Shown: positions 32,195 through 41,405, numbered from the stretch's first letter. The stretch: DNA of 64,000 nucleotides from an uncultured Anaerolineae bacterium (GCA_905479495.1 CAJQMR010000002.1:186001-250000), one strand, 5' to 3'. Numbers and translations: made by a program. The notes: generated by a model from the sequence alone, not told the origin.

Positions 32195-34138
32195 ATGCAA
32201 ACCACCCATAAAAATCACCGAAGCCCGTCCACATTTGGATGGGCTTTATTACTACTGGCAGTGGGAACGGCCGTCTTCCTTCGCTTCTATAATCTAGGCA
32301 ACTGGCCACCCGGCCTGTATCGGGATGAAGCGTTTAACGGGTTGGATGCGCTGCGGGTACTGGATGGGGAGCCAGCTCTTTTTTTTATCGCCAACAACGG
32401 GCGTGAACCGCTCTACATTACGCTTACCGCCCTCAGCGTGGCCTTGTTTGGCCGTACGGTGTTGGCGGTTCGCCTGGCAGCGGCCGTGGTGGGCAGCCTG
32501 ACTACCTGGCTGGTCTACAAATTAGGTCGGAGCTGGTTTGGTTGGCGTGTGGGGCTGTTGGCCGCGTGGTTGTGGGCTATTACGCTCTGGCCCGTGCATC
32601 TCAGCCGCCTGGGGCTGCGTACGATTTTGCTGCCTGCTGCGCTGGCGCTGGCCTTTTGGCTGGGCACAGAAGCGTACCGTCGCAACCAGCCGCGCTGGTG
32701 GCTAGTGGCTGGTTTGGCTTATGGCCTTGGTTTTTACACTTACCTGGCGATTCGCTTTACGCCGCTGCTGCTGTTGGTGTTGGGTGCGTATTTGTTCTGG
32801 CGTGGGCAGCGGGCAAGATTGCGGCAAGGGGTGGTCTGGTTTTTGTTGGGAACGGCCGTTGCCCTTCTCCCCCTCGCTCTCTTCTACCTGCAAAATCCCG
32901 ATCTGCTGCTAGGGCGCACGGATCAGGTTTCCATTTTGAATCCCACCATCAACCACGGCGATTTTTGGGGCACATTGTGGCAACATGTTTGGCAGTCGCT
33001 GGGCTTGTTTTTCTGGCGTGGCGACACAATTTTGCGACACAATCCGGCGGGACGGCCGTTATTCGATTGGCTCATGGCGGGACCGTTTGTGCTGGGGTTC
33101 ATCTGGTGCTTGCGTCACTGGCGCAAACCGGCTGCGGCAGCTGTGCTGCTCTGGACCGGCACGATGCTGGGCGTCACGATTTTGGCCGAAGATGCGCCCC
33201 ATTTTCTGCGCGCGGTGGGTATTTTGCCAGCGGCGCTGTTTTTGCCCGCGCTGGGGCTGGCCTGGCTGTGGCGCTGGTCGTGGTTGCCCGAAGTGGCGCG
33301 GGATGGGTTGGTGGTCGGCCTTGTTGGGGGTAGTTTGTTACTTACCGCGAAGGATTATGTTAACTACAGCCGACAGCCGGATACGGCCCTGCTGTTTGAG
33401 GCAGCGGCGACAGAGCTGGCGGGACAGTTAAATGAAGAAGCGGTGGGAACGGCCGTATACCTCGATCGCTGGTTTTGGGACGAACCAAGCCAAAAAGGGT
33501 GGCCCAGCATTCCCTTTTTAGCTGACTTGGAGAATGTGATCTTCTACCGGCCAGAAAATGGCCTGCCACCTGCCGCACCGGGCCAACCCCAAAGCCTCTA
33601 CGTCTGGCCTTTTGGCGATCTGGAGTTTGTGCCGCAGCTTTTGGCGGATGTAGATATGGTGGTGGTGGAAAACGGCCGTCTCGCCCGAGGTGATTTGGAG
33701 CCGGAACCTTATCCACTGTATGTGCGTTATGCCAGTGGGGCTGCACCCAACGCTGGCCCAACGATTAACTTTGATAATGCCTTTTTGCTGCAAGGCTGGA
33801 CTGTCACACCGCTGGATGACCAAACGGTGCAGGTTGATCTCATCTGGCAAAAAACGGGAGATGCATTGCCCAACCAGATTGCTTTTTTGCATGTGTTGGG
33901 GGATGAAGGCTTAGTGACCCAGGCAGACGCTCCACCGGGTGGTGATTATTGGTTCCCGCATTGGTGGCGGGCTAACCAGGCGGTTCACGAACGGCGTCTT
34001 CTGATTTTGCCTGAACCATTTGATCCCACACGGCATACTATTCGCGTGGGCTTGTACGATCCGATAACGCTAGACCGGTTGCCGGTCATCGAGGATAATG
34101 GCGCTGTTCTGAGCGATGGCTGGCAGCTGGTTCCCTAA
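32195..34138 (+). CDS. GT-C-type membrane glycosyltransferase (PMT_2/GT39-like)
   Basis: A 647-residue integral membrane protein with about eleven hydrophobic segments in its first two thirds. The first extracytoplasmic loop has the acidic motif 'GLYRDEAFNGLDALRV' typical of lipid-linked-sugar transferases of the GT-C class, and 'LGFYTYLAIRFTPLLLL' matches dolichyl-phosphate-mannose-type enzymes. The C-terminal ~150 residues form a beta-sandwich-like domain ('VQVDLIWQKTGDALPNQIAF', 'HTIRVGLYDP') that also occurs three times in the 37092 protein. The start at ATG 32195 is preferred over an upstream TTG. Substrate unknown; likely in surface glycan or protein glycosylation. Confidence 0.82.
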   Translation: MQTTHKNHRSPSTFGWALLLLAVGTAVFLRFYNLGNWPPGLYRDEAFNGLDALRVLDGEPALFFIANNGREPLYITLTALSVALFGRTVLAVRLAAAVVGSLTTWLVYKLGRSWFGWRVGLLAAWLWAITLWPVHLSRLGLRTILLPAALALAFWLGTEAYRRNQPRWWLVAGLAYGLGFYTYLAIRFTPLLLLVLGAYLFWRGQRARLRQGVVWFLLGTAVALLPLALFYLQNPDLLLGRTDQVSILNPTINHGDFWGTLWQHVWQSLGLFFWRGDTILRHNPAGRPLFDWLMAGPFVLGFIWCLRHWRKPAAAAVLLWTGTMLGVTILAEDAPHFLRAVGILPAALFLPALGLAWLWRWSWLPEVARDGLVVGLVGGSLLLTAKDYVNYSRQPDTALLFEAAATELAGQLNEEAVGTAVYLDRWFWDEPSQKGWPSIPFLADLENVIFYRPENGLPPAAPGQPQSLYVWPFGDLEFVPQLLADVDMVVVENGRLARGDLEPEPYPLYVRYASGAAPNAGPTINFDNAFLLQGWTVTPLDDQTVQVDLIWQKTGDALPNQIAFLHVLGDEGLVTQADAPPGGDYWFPHWWRANQAVHERRLLILPEPFDPTRHTIRVGLYDPITLDRLPVIEDNGAVLSDGWQLVP

Positions 34139-34236
34139 ATAATCTGGGTCATTTTCTTAAATCGTTATCAGAAAGGGCTGGGTTGTACCCAGAACGTCTT
34201 ATAATCGTGTAGAGAGCGTTGTTGAGGAAGAGGAAA

Positions 34237-35118
34237 ATGGGGGTAAAACAGCGAGGGTTGTGGTTGGTTTTGCTCAGTTGCTTTTTTGGCAACGTCCTTT
34301 TGCTATGGCCTAAATTCGTGCCTGTCTTACAGGCGCAAACGCTGCCAACCGCCACACCGGATGCTGAGGGCATTATTTATGACGTTGTTCAGCCCAATGA
34401 TTCGCTGTGGGGCATTGCTGCTCGCTCCGGTATCGCGCTCACCGAATTGCTTGACCTGAACAATTTAACAGAAGATGCGCTGATTCAGCCGGGTGATCGT
34501 CTAATTGTTGGCATTGTGGAGCCGCTGGTCAGTCCAACGCCGGAGGCTTCACCCACGGTGGCCGCCACGCGTGAACCACCGACGCCTACCGTTACACCGC
34601 AGCCAGGCCCGGTTACGGCCGTTTGCCTGGTCGCCTTCTCCGATGAAAACGGTAATGGTGAGCGGGAACCAACTGAACCGTTGCAGGCAGGCGTGGCCTT
34701 TACGGTGTTTACCACGGAAGCCGTAGTGGCCAATTATGTGACGGATGGTATTTCTGAACCGTACTGCCTGACGGAGCTGGCTCCAGGTGACTACCAGATT
34801 ACCCGCTCCGTGGGGCGCGGCGAAACGTTGACCAACAGCGGCAACCGGACGGTGATTTTGGCCGCTGGCGATCAGGTGATGTTGGGCTTTGGTGGTTTGG
34901 TAGGGTCTACACCGGTGCCTACGGCCGTTCCACCCACACAGCCTGCCAACCTTATTGGCAGTGACGTGCCCACCACAATTGGCTCTGATGCAGTGGTTGC
35001 GGCGACCCCGTCCGCAACGGAAAATGAGACTGGACGGCCGTTTCTTATTGGCGCAGGGATTCTAATCGGCATATTATTGATTGGTACGGCCGTTTTGATC
35101 AGCCGTCATCGAACTTAA
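34237..35118 (+). CDS. LysM and SdrD-B-like surface protein
   Basis: A 293-residue exported protein: signal peptide (about 6-34), a LysM domain (about 46-90, 'YDVVQPNDSLWGIAARSGIA', 'LNNLTEDALIQPGDRLIV') that would bind peptidoglycan, a Thr/Pro linker, an SdrD-B-like beta domain beginning with the Ca-binding-like 'SDENGNGEREPTE', and a C-terminal membrane helix (about 268-287). The start ATG 34237 follows GAGGAAGAGGA. The same beta domain occurs in the next gene, so the two probably act together at the wall. Similar layouts are widespread in Chloroflexota. Confidence 0.85.
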   Translation: MGVKQRGLWLVLLSCFFGNVLLLWPKFVPVLQAQTLPTATPDAEGIIYDVVQPNDSLWGIAARSGIALTELLDLNNLTEDALIQPGDRLIVGIVEPLVSPTPEASPTVAATREPPTPTVTPQPGPVTAVCLVAFSDENGNGEREPTEPLQAGVAFTVFTTEAVVANYVTDGISEPYCLTELAPGDYQITRSVGRGETLTNSGNRTVILAAGDQVMLGFGGLVGSTPVPTAVPPTQPANLIGSDVPTTIGSDAVVAATPSATENETGRPFLIGAGILIGILLIGTAVLISRHRT

Positions 35119-35182
35119 TCTTAAACAACACAGTGCACCATTTTATCTTGATGAGATGGTGGCTGAGGAAGAGGTGTGTTGA

Positions 35183-36493
35183 ATGAAAAAAAATAGCTTC
35201 AAACTCGTGTTTCTTATTTTGTTGTTGCTGGGTATGGGAGGGCAGGCACAGCGCACTGTCGCCCAAACCAATCTGCTGAAAAATCCTGGCTTTGAGCTGC
35301 CCTACAACAGCGATGGCTCCGCGAACAGTTGGGGACGCTGGTTCCGCGTCAGCAGTGCCGATAAGTTTGATGATTGCACCAAAGGGTACCACAAAGAGCC
35401 GCACTGGAGTGCAGAAACCAACAGCGCTCCCTTGATCAATTCTGGTTCTGCGTCACAACATGTGGGCAATTCCTGGGACACCTGGGCGGCGGGCGTGCTG
35501 CAAACGGTTAGCGTTACGCCGGGCAGCACCTATCGCTTTACGTTGTGGGCCAGAGGACGCGCTTCAAATGATGATTATCCAGCTCCCTCGGAAGGTGGCT
35601 TGCGCATGGATGTGCAGGTAGGCATCGACCCGAACGGCAGCGGCGTGTGGAGCGACGGTGACGTAAAATGGAGTGGTTTCATCCAACCGCATGACCAATG
35701 GCAGCAGGTTTCAGTAGAAGTAACCGCTACCGGTGATAAAGTGTCTGTATTTACGGCGGGGGATTATGGTTTGGAAGGTGCAAACCAGTGCCGCGCCCAT
35801 TTGGACGTTTGGTTTGATTCGGCTGAGTTAATTGAAGTTGGTCCGCCACCGACAAACACACCGGTACCGCAGCCAACCTCGCCGCCACCGCCGCCAGCTA
35901 CTAGTACGCCAATTCCAACCGAAACGCCTGTGCCCACGGAAACGGCCGTTCCTACCGAAGTCCCCACCAATACACCAGAACCCCCCACCGGAGCTACCGT
36001 TTGTGTCAACGCCTTTGCCGATGACAATGGCAATGGCCAATTTGATACGAATGAAGGCTACATGGGCAGCGTCGCTTTCCGGGTGGCCAGCGGCACGCAG
36101 GTCATTGGCCAGGCAGTTTCCAGCGGTACAAGTGAGCCAGTTTGCTTTGAAGGTCTGGACGCAGGTGTTTATCAGATCGAACAGGTTGTACCCGGTCCAT
36201 TAGAAATGACCACAGCAGCCAACACAACGGTGACCGTTGAGGAAGGCCAAACCGCAGGCGTGCAGTTTGGCAGCCGCCTGAAAGTCGAGAGCGATACAGC
36301 TGAAGCGGACAGCGTGGCCGATACTGGTTCTGCTACCGTGGCACCAACTGTGGCCAGCGATGAAGCTGCTCAAACAGTTGAAACCCCAGATGAGGGGTCT
36401 AATCTGGCCTCTTACAGCGGTTTGATTGTGCTTGTCCTGGCGGTTATTCTGCTTGGTGGCATTCTGTTTGTTGTGCTGCGCCGAACCGCGTAG
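35183..36493 (+). CDS. Surface protein with carbohydrate-binding-like and SdrD-B-like domains
   Basis: A 436-residue exported protein: signal peptide (about 5-28), a jelly-roll domain of the carbohydrate-binding type ('NLLKNPGFELPYNSDGSANS', 'VSVTPGSTYRFTLWARG'; about 30-215), a Pro/Thr linker (about 218-270), an SdrD-B-like domain starting 'NAFADDNGNGQFDTNEGY' (Asp/Asn pattern of a Ca-binding loop), and a C-terminal membrane helix (about 412-432) before a short basic end RRTA. Paralogous in its C-terminal half to the preceding LysM protein. It may bind surface glycans made by the neighbouring transferases. Confidence 0.8.
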   Translation: MKKNSFKLVFLILLLLGMGGQAQRTVAQTNLLKNPGFELPYNSDGSANSWGRWFRVSSADKFDDCTKGYHKEPHWSAETNSAPLINSGSASQHVGNSWDTWAAGVLQTVSVTPGSTYRFTLWARGRASNDDYPAPSEGGLRMDVQVGIDPNGSGVWSDGDVKWSGFIQPHDQWQQVSVEVTATGDKVSVFTAGDYGLEGANQCRAHLDVWFDSAELIEVGPPPTNTPVPQPTSPPPPPATSTPIPTETPVPTETAVPTEVPTNTPEPPTGATVCVNAFADDNGNGQFDTNEGYMGSVAFRVASGTQVIGQAVSSGTSEPVCFEGLDAGVYQIEQVVPGPLEMTTAANTTVTVEEGQTAGVQFGSRLKVESDTAEADSVADTGSATVAPTVASDEAAQTVETPDEGSNLASYSGLIVLVLAVILLGGILFVVLRRTA

Positions 36494-36505
36494 TTGCATA
36501 AAAAC

Positions 36506-36565
36506 AGGAGTGGCAGTCCTTGGCTTGCTTCGCTGCAAACCCGTTAATTTAGGATTGCCACTCCT
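36506..36565. repeat. Inverted repeat AGGAGTGGCAGTCCT family
   Basis: AGGAGTGGCAGTCCT (36506-36520) and AGGATTGCCACTCCT (36551-36565) are inverse complements with two mismatches, 12 bp after the surface-protein stop; followed by TTGTTTCG. It probably terminates that gene. A related pair is at 52803-52866. Confidence 0.8.
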
Positions 36566-36599
36566 TTGTTTCGTTAATCCTGTTTCATGAGGAGGCAAA

Positions 36600-37082
36600 A
36601 TGGACGGCCCCCTTTTTGGTAAAGAATTTCAATCGCGATTTGATCAGATTGATAAACGTATCACGTTTTGGATGGCCCGGTATGGCCTGGCCATCATGCG
36701 GATTGGTTTGGGAATTGTCTTTTTCTGGTTTGGGGCGCTCAAATTGTTTCCTGGCTTAAGTCCAGCAGAAGAATTGGTGCGTAACACGACCTATTTTGTG
36801 AACCCAAACTGGTTTATTCCCGTGCTGGCTTTGTGGGAAATGGCCATTGGCTTGGGATTGATGTTGGGTCGATTTCTGCGGCTGACGCTGCTGCTGCTTT
36901 TCTTGCAGATGCCAGGTACGGCGCTGCCGCTGGTGGTGCTACCAGAAGCGGTATGGACGCAAATTCCCTACGGCCTGACGTTGGAAGGTCAATACATCAT
37001 CAAAAATTTAGTGTTGATTGGCGCAGGTCTGGTTTTGGGCGGTACTGTTCGTGGTGGCAGGCTGGAGCCGGAACCATCTTAG
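36600..37082 (+). CDS. DoxX-like small membrane protein
   Basis: A 160-residue protein with four hydrophobic segments and the DoxX-type pattern ('[20 protein letters not shown]', '[20 protein letters not shown]'). A strong GGAGG at 36591-36595 sets the start. DoxX proteins have been linked to thiosulfate:quinone oxidoreductase and to oxidative stress, but most are unassigned. It is 9 bp before the 1032-residue membrane protein and likely co-transcribed. Confidence 0.82.
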   Translation: MDGPLFGKEFQSRFDQIDKRITFWMARYGLAIMRIGLGIVFFWFGALKLFPGLSPAEELVRNTTYFVNPNWFIPVLALWEMAIGLGLMLGRFLRLTLLLLFLQMPGTALPLVVLPEAVWTQIPYGLTLEGQYIIKNLVLIGAGLVLGGTVRGGRLEPEPS

Positions 37083-37091
37083 TAATGTTTT

Positions 37092-40000
37092 GTGAATGAT
37101 AAGGTGCACTCGCGCTGGTTTGCCAGCAATTGGGCTAGCTTGCTGGCGATTTTGCTCATCGCCCTGGTTGCCGCCTGGCCGGAACTTTCCCAGCCGGGCT
37201 TGCTGAACACGCGCGGCGGTGGGGACAGTCCATTTTTATTACAGCGATTGCATCAGTTGGAAACGGCCGTTCTCGATGGCCATTTCCCCGTGCGCTGGAT
37301 GCCAGATGCCAATTACGGCTATGGTTATCCGTTCTACAACTTTTATGCCCCTCTCTCAATTTACATAACGTTTCTGTTTCGGCTGCTGGGCTTTAGCTTT
37401 GTGCGGGCGATTCATCTTTCCCATTTGTTGGGATATTTGGTGGCGGGCTGGGGTAGTTTTGCCCTGGCACAACGCTGGTTTAACAGCCGCTGGGCCGGTT
37501 TACTGGCGGCTGCCGCCTATACTGCGGCTCCATTCCATCTGGTCAACGTCTACGTGCGCGGCGATTCACTGGCCGAGTTTTGGGCAATGGCCTTCTATCC
37601 GCTGGTAATTTTGGCCGCAGACGGGCTGTTTGGCGGCGGGCGGCGGCAGATAGCCTTCTTTGCCTTGGCCTATGCCGCGCTTATTCTCAGCCACAACATT
37701 TCTGCCCTTATTTTTTCGCCTTTTTTGCTGCTGTATATGCTTATGCGGTTTTTAACGCAAAGGACGCAAAGGAAAAAAGAGAGCAAAGAAAATCTCCAAT
37801 CTCCAGTCTCCAATCTCGTTTTAGGACTCTTTCTGGCGCTGGCGCTATCTGCCTGGTTCTTCGCCCCGGCACTGGCGGAGCAGTCACTGGCCCAGTTAGA
37901 CACAGTGACGAGTGGCTATTTTCATTATAGCAACCATTTTTTGGGCACGGCCGAATTTCCTCTGAGCCAATCTACCTTTTTTGTCGATTACAGTGTAGTA
38001 AACCGGGAAGCCTTTCGCATGGGTTTGGTGCAAACGGCCGTTACTATTTTTGGCCTGCTGGGGTTGCTGTGGCTCTGGGTCAAGCAGCGACAACAGATGG
38101 TCATCCCAGCTCTCTTTATTTTGCTCACCGTGGTGGTGAGCAGCTTCATGCTCACGCCATTGTCGGCACTGCTGTGGGAGCATTTGCCGCTGCTTTCGTT
38201 TACTCAGTTTCCCTGGCGCTTTTTGTCGGTGCAGGCGTTTGGTGGGGCGCTGGCGGTGGGGGCGTTGGCGGCTGTCCTGCCCAAGCCAAGTTGGTGGACA
38301 CCACCGCTTATCTTTTTGCTGCTTTTTAGCAGCCTGGGCCAGCTCAAAACCGATTATCTGCCGCTAACCGATGCAGACGTAACGGCCGAATCCTTGGCCC
38401 AGTATGAATGGTTTACGGGCAATATCGGCACCACCATCAGCTTTGAATATTTGCCACCGACAGTGCAGCCACGGCCGTACACCAGCGCCTGGCTCAACAG
38501 TGGGGATCGCTGGGTCGTGACGCCGCTTTCGGGCGAACTGATTTCGGCTACGTTGACGGATGAGCGCACCAGTTATCAAAATTGGCGGGTCGAAACGGCC
38601 GTTCCCAGCAGCCTCATCTTTCCAACCCTGCACTGGGCAGGTTGGCAGGCTGAAGTTGATGGGGAGTTGGTGGAGATACGGCCGTCTACCGGCAGCGGCC
38701 TCATTCAACTGGATGTGCCTGCGGGTAAACATGAAATTGCCTTGCGCTTAAGACGAACACCGATCCGACTGGGAGCAGAGGTGGCGTCACTATTGGCTGT
38801 TTTGCTCACGATTTGGTTGTTGCAGCCGAGCACCCATTGGCTTAACCGTAAAACCGGAGCCGCAGCGGTTGGCTTGCTCTTGCTGGCAATAGTTGTTCGC
38901 CTTTGGCCCGCGTCAACGCCGCCGCAAGATTTACGCACCTGGGATTTTGTGCAGATGGGCTATCTCCATCCTGACCCAGAAGGCATTGCTTTTAGCGACG
39001 GCGCGTTGCTGCAAAAGGTTGCATTGCCGTCAGAAATTCGACCTGGGGAGACGCTTCGCCTGGATTTGTTTTGGCAGCTGCCGCCTGGGGAAGAAGTGAC
39101 GCTGGGCCTTTTTGCTCCGGCCATCAACTGGCCCACTGAGCCTGCCTTGCAGCCCTCGCCCATTGCCCAACAAACGATGCCTGGCAGCAGTTCGCTCACA
39201 ACTTTTGAGCTGACGCTGCCAGAAAATGTGCCGTCTGGCTTGTTTGTGCCTCGGCTGATGTTGGCAGACGGCCGTCCGCTAACCCCCTCCGGCCGCAGCC
39301 GCAACGCGCTCTTTTTACAGCCAATCCGTGTTTTGCCAACAACGAACGGGATGCCTGAGGCGGAGCAGCTGACCGTGCGCGGTGTTGACGTGCAGCCAAC
39401 CAGTGACGGGCAGCTTGTTGTGCAGTTGGCCTGGTTGACGCCGCAGCCACTCAGCCAAAATTACAACGTTGCCCTGCGTCTGACGGATGCACAGGGTCGT
39501 TTTGTGCGTGTGGTGGATATGCAGCCGGGCTATGGCTTTTTGCCCAGCAGCCGTTGGCCCGCTGGGCAGTGGGTAAACGATTGGCTCACACTCCCTTGGC
39601 CCCCGCCAGAAGAGCAGCACGAACGGCCGTTTGTCCTGGTCGCCCAACTGTATGATGTGATGGCGCCGAATACGGCCGTGCTCACCCGACGTTTAGGGGA
39701 AGTGGTGGAGGCTGAATCGGGCCTGGTTTTCCAGCCGACGGAGCCGCTGTTTGCACTGCCAGAGGGGATTGTGCAGGAAACGGCCGTCTTCGGGGACGCA
39801 ATCCAGCTGCAAGGGTATCGGTTTAGTCAGTCCGCTGAAGCACTTGACCTAACGCTTGTTTGGCAGGCGCTGGCAAATGGCCAGACTAACTACACCCGCT
39901 TTGTTCATTTGATCGAGGCTGGCTCGGACGGCGAGCCGTTGGTGCAAGATGATAGCCCGCCGCGCTACGGCAGCTACCCCACCAGCCAGTGGACAGCTGG

Positions 40001-40190
40001 TGAAGTTGTAACTGACAACCTCTCGCTGCCACTAACAGACGTGCCGCCGGGCAGTTATCAGCTGGCGGTTGGTTTTTACAGCCAACCCGTGCCGGGGCAG
40101 TTTGATCAGCTGCTGGTACAAAATGCGGCGGGGGAATTAGTGGCAGACGGCCGTTTCATTTTGCCCATCATGGTGATAGTGGAGCCGTAA
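37092..40190 (+). CDS. Very large GT-C-like membrane protein with three C-terminal beta domains
   Basis: A 1032-residue protein. The first ~600 residues carry about thirteen membrane segments and match the 6-pyruvoyl-tetrahydropterin synthase-related membrane domain/YfhO-like GT-C group ('NYGYGYPFYNFYAPLSIYIT', 'AYTAAPFHLVNVYVRGDSLA'). The last ~400 residues contain three related beta-sandwich units (about 625-735, 755-875, 895-1025); each has a 'LxLxWQ'-type strand and a closing 'YDV' or 'GFYSQ', and they resemble the C-terminal domain of the 32195 protein. GTG at 37092 is the start used. At residues about 220-245 an in-frame repeat insertion is present. Probable surface-glycan enzyme; acceptor unknown. 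Confidence 0.8.
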   Translation: MNDKVHSRWFASNWASLLAILLIALVAAWPELSQPGLLNTRGGGDSPFLLQRLHQLETAVLDGHFPVRWMPDANYGYGYPFYNFYAPLSIYITFLFRLLGFSFVRAIHLSHLLGYLVAGWGSFALAQRWFNSRWAGLLAAAAYTAAPFHLVNVYVRGDSLAEFWAMAFYPLVILAADGLFGGGRRQIAFFALAYAALILSHNISALIFSPFLLLYMLMRFLTQRTQRKKESKENLQSPVSNLVLGLFLALALSAWFFAPALAEQSLAQLDTVTSGYFHYSNHFLGTAEFPLSQSTFFVDYSVVNREAFRMGLVQTAVTIFGLLGLLWLWVKQRQQMVIPALFILLTVVVSSFMLTPLSALLWEHLPLLSFTQFPWRFLSVQAFGGALAVGALAAVLPKPSWWTPPLIFLLLFSSLGQLKTDYLPLTDADVTAESLAQYEWFTGNIGTTISFEYLPPTVQPRPYTSAWLNSGDRWVVTPLSGELISATLTDERTSYQNWRVETAVPSSLIFPTLHWAGWQAEVDGELVEIRPSTGSGLIQLDVPAGKHEIALRLRRTPIRLGAEVASLLAVLLTIWLLQPSTHWLNRKTGAAAVGLLLLAIVVRLWPASTPPQDLRTWDFVQMGYLHPDPEGIAFSDGALLQKVALPSEIRPGETLRLDLFWQLPPGEEVTLGLFAPAINWPTEPALQPSPIAQQTMPGSSSLTTFELTLPENVPSGLFVPRLMLADGRPLTPSGRSRNALFLQPIRVLPTTNGMPEAEQLTVRGVDVQPTSDGQLVVQLAWLTPQPLSQNYNVALRLTDAQGRFVRVVDMQPGYGFLPSSRWPAGQWVNDWLTLPWPPPEEQHERPFVLVAQLYDVMAPNTAVLTRRLGEVVEAESGLVFQPTEPLFALPEGIVQETAVFGDAIQLQGYRFSQSAEALDLTLVWQALANGQTNYTRFVHLIEAGSDGEPLVQDDSPPRYGSYPTSQWTAGEVVTDNLSLPLTDVPPGSYQLAVGFYSQPVPGQFDQLLVQNAAGELVADGRFILPIMVIVEP
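37755..37822. repeat. Repeat words inserted in frame inside the 1032-residue protein gene
   Basis: ACGCAAAGGACGCAAAGG (37755-37772) is followed by a purine-rich stretch and AATCTCCAATCTCCAGTCTC (37794-37813). The first word belongs to the spacer family at 418-507, the second to the element in mutL. The translated stretch (TQRTQRKKESKENLQSPVSN) is a charged loop between two membrane helices. Confidence 0.75.
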
Positions 40191-40191
40191 A

Positions 40192-40246
40192 AGTAATTGG
40201 GTTATTGATGAGCCAATTACCCAATTACTGAATTACTCAATTACTT
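40192..40246. repeat. AATTAC word-family inverted repeat (copy b)
   Basis: GTAATTGGGTTATTGATGAG with CCAATTACCCAATTACTGAA and TTACTCAATTAC fill the convergent spacer between the large membrane protein and the peroxiredoxin. Could serve as a bidirectional terminator. Confidence 0.7.
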
Positions 40247-40695
40247 TCAACAAACTTTACCGCTTTAGCCACACTATCTTTTGGGCTGATTTTGATTTGA
40301 CTGTCGGCAAAACGGCCGTCTTCATCAATGACAAAGTGGCTGCGAATGATGCCCATGTAACTATTGCCGTACATCTTCTTTTCACCCCACACACCGTACA
40401 TTTCGGCTACTTCATGGTCCGTATCGGCCAGCAAATTGTAGGGGAAACCCATCTTTGCCCGCCATTTAGCCAGGTCTTCTGGTGTGTCTGGGCTGATGCC
40501 CAGCACCGTCGCGCCAGCTGCTTCAATAACCGGCCAGTTGTCGCGGAAACCGCACGCCTGTGTGGTGCAGCCAGGGGTGTCTGCCTTGGGATAGAAAAAG
40601 AGCACCACCTTCTGCCCGCGCAAGTCAGACAGTTTTACCGGGGTGCCTTCATCAGAAATCAGTTCAAAATCGGGAGCCATCTCACCAACAGTCAT
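40237..40695 (-). CDS. bcp: Thioredoxin-dependent peroxiredoxin Bcp (PrxQ)
   Basis: A 152-residue thiol peroxidase of the PrxQ/Bcp group that reduces peroxides with electrons from thioredoxin. The active site reads 'FFYPKADTPGCTTQACGFRD' with peroxidatic Cys43 and resolving Cys48 five residues later. Conserved Arg in 'IRSHFVIDEDG' follows. RBS AAAGGAG before the ATG is strong. Stand-alone unit; its coding end overlaps the AATTAC repeat. Confidence 0.95.
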   Translation of the reverse strand: MTVGEMAPDFELISDEGTPVKLSDLRGQKVVLFFYPKADTPGCTTQACGFRDNWPVIEAAGATVLGISPDTPEDLAKWRAKMGFPYNLLADTDHEVAEMYGVWGEKKMYGNSYMGIIRSHFVIDEDGRFADSQIKISPKDSVAKAVKFVESN

Positions 40696-41015
40696 GTTTT
40701 TCTCCTTTAGGAATAGGACGCTGATTAACGCTGATGAATGCAGATAAAAACCTGAGTCATCAGCACAATCTGCTGATTGTAATCATTTGTACAAATGTCT
40801 GAGTTGGATTTTACCGAGATTGTCGGCTTGTTCCCACCTGGTTTAAAGATTTGCTTAACTTGCCGGGAACTTTTAACGGCAGAGGAGCGTTTTAAGGGTA
40901 CAGCGTCAGGAAGCCGTTAGACGGCCGTTTCCCAACCATCGAGCAATAACACCTCAGAAACAGGTACGCTGTACACAGTTAAGGTAACCGTTTGACAATC
41001 TATTTTCGGAGGTTC
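40696..41015. other. Gene-free 320-bp divergent spacer
   Basis: Holds a repeat starting AATAGGACGCTGATTA (40712-40727), identical to 15736-15751, followed by CTGATGAATGCAG and CATCAGCACAATCTGCTGAT, which pair. One ACGGCCGT lies at 40920. No gene or RNA recognised; promoters for the peroxiredoxin and for the small membrane protein should be here but no convincing boxes were found. Confidence 0.5.
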
Positions 41016-41333
41016 ATGATGCCGACACTTTACATGATTAGCTGGTCTTTCATTATTGTTGCTGCTTTTTCTGCCTGGCGGCTGCAAACCTGGAATCAAC
41101 GCATTTTGGTAACGGCCGTTACCTTGCTAGTGTTGTTCATGAGCCAATCCCTCTTTCTTTCCTTGGCTACCAGCGCCGGACTCAACCCTAGCGACGCCTT
41201 GCTGGCCCCCGAACAATTTTTGCAAAGCGGTCCGTTTGGTTGGCTGGCGCTGCTGGTCATGCCCTGCGGCTGGCTGGGTCCGTTTGTGGGCTTTAACTTG
41301 ATTCAACGATTTCAGGGAGAAAACTACCAGTAG
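41016..41333 (+). CDS. Small membrane protein of unknown function
   Basis: A 105-residue protein with three hydrophobic segments (about 4-22, 27-50 and 73-95). The start at 41016 (MMPTLYMISW) is set by GGAGG at 41008-41012; a second ATG follows directly. No family recognised. It is alone between spacers carrying repeats. Start and coding character are good, function unknown. Confidence 0.65.
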   Translation: MMPTLYMISWSFIIVAAFSAWRLQTWNQRILVTAVTLLVLFMSQSLFLSLATSAGLNPSDALLAPEQFLQSGPFGWLALLVMPCGWLGPFVGFNLIQRFQGENYQ

Positions 41334-41405
41334 GTCGGTATTCAGTCATCAGTGAGTCAGTGACCAGTAAACTGAATACTGATTACGGTACACTGATGAC
41401 TGTTC
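41334..41405. repeat. Inverted repeat, GGTATTCAGT/ACTGAATACTGATTACGG family
   Basis: Words GGTATTCAGTCATCAGTGAG and TCAGTGACCAGTAAACTGAA followed by TACTGATTACGGTACACTGA face each other between convergent genes. Built from the same CAGT/GATTACGG words as 3088-3164 and 6322-6366. Possible bidirectional terminator. Confidence 0.7.
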
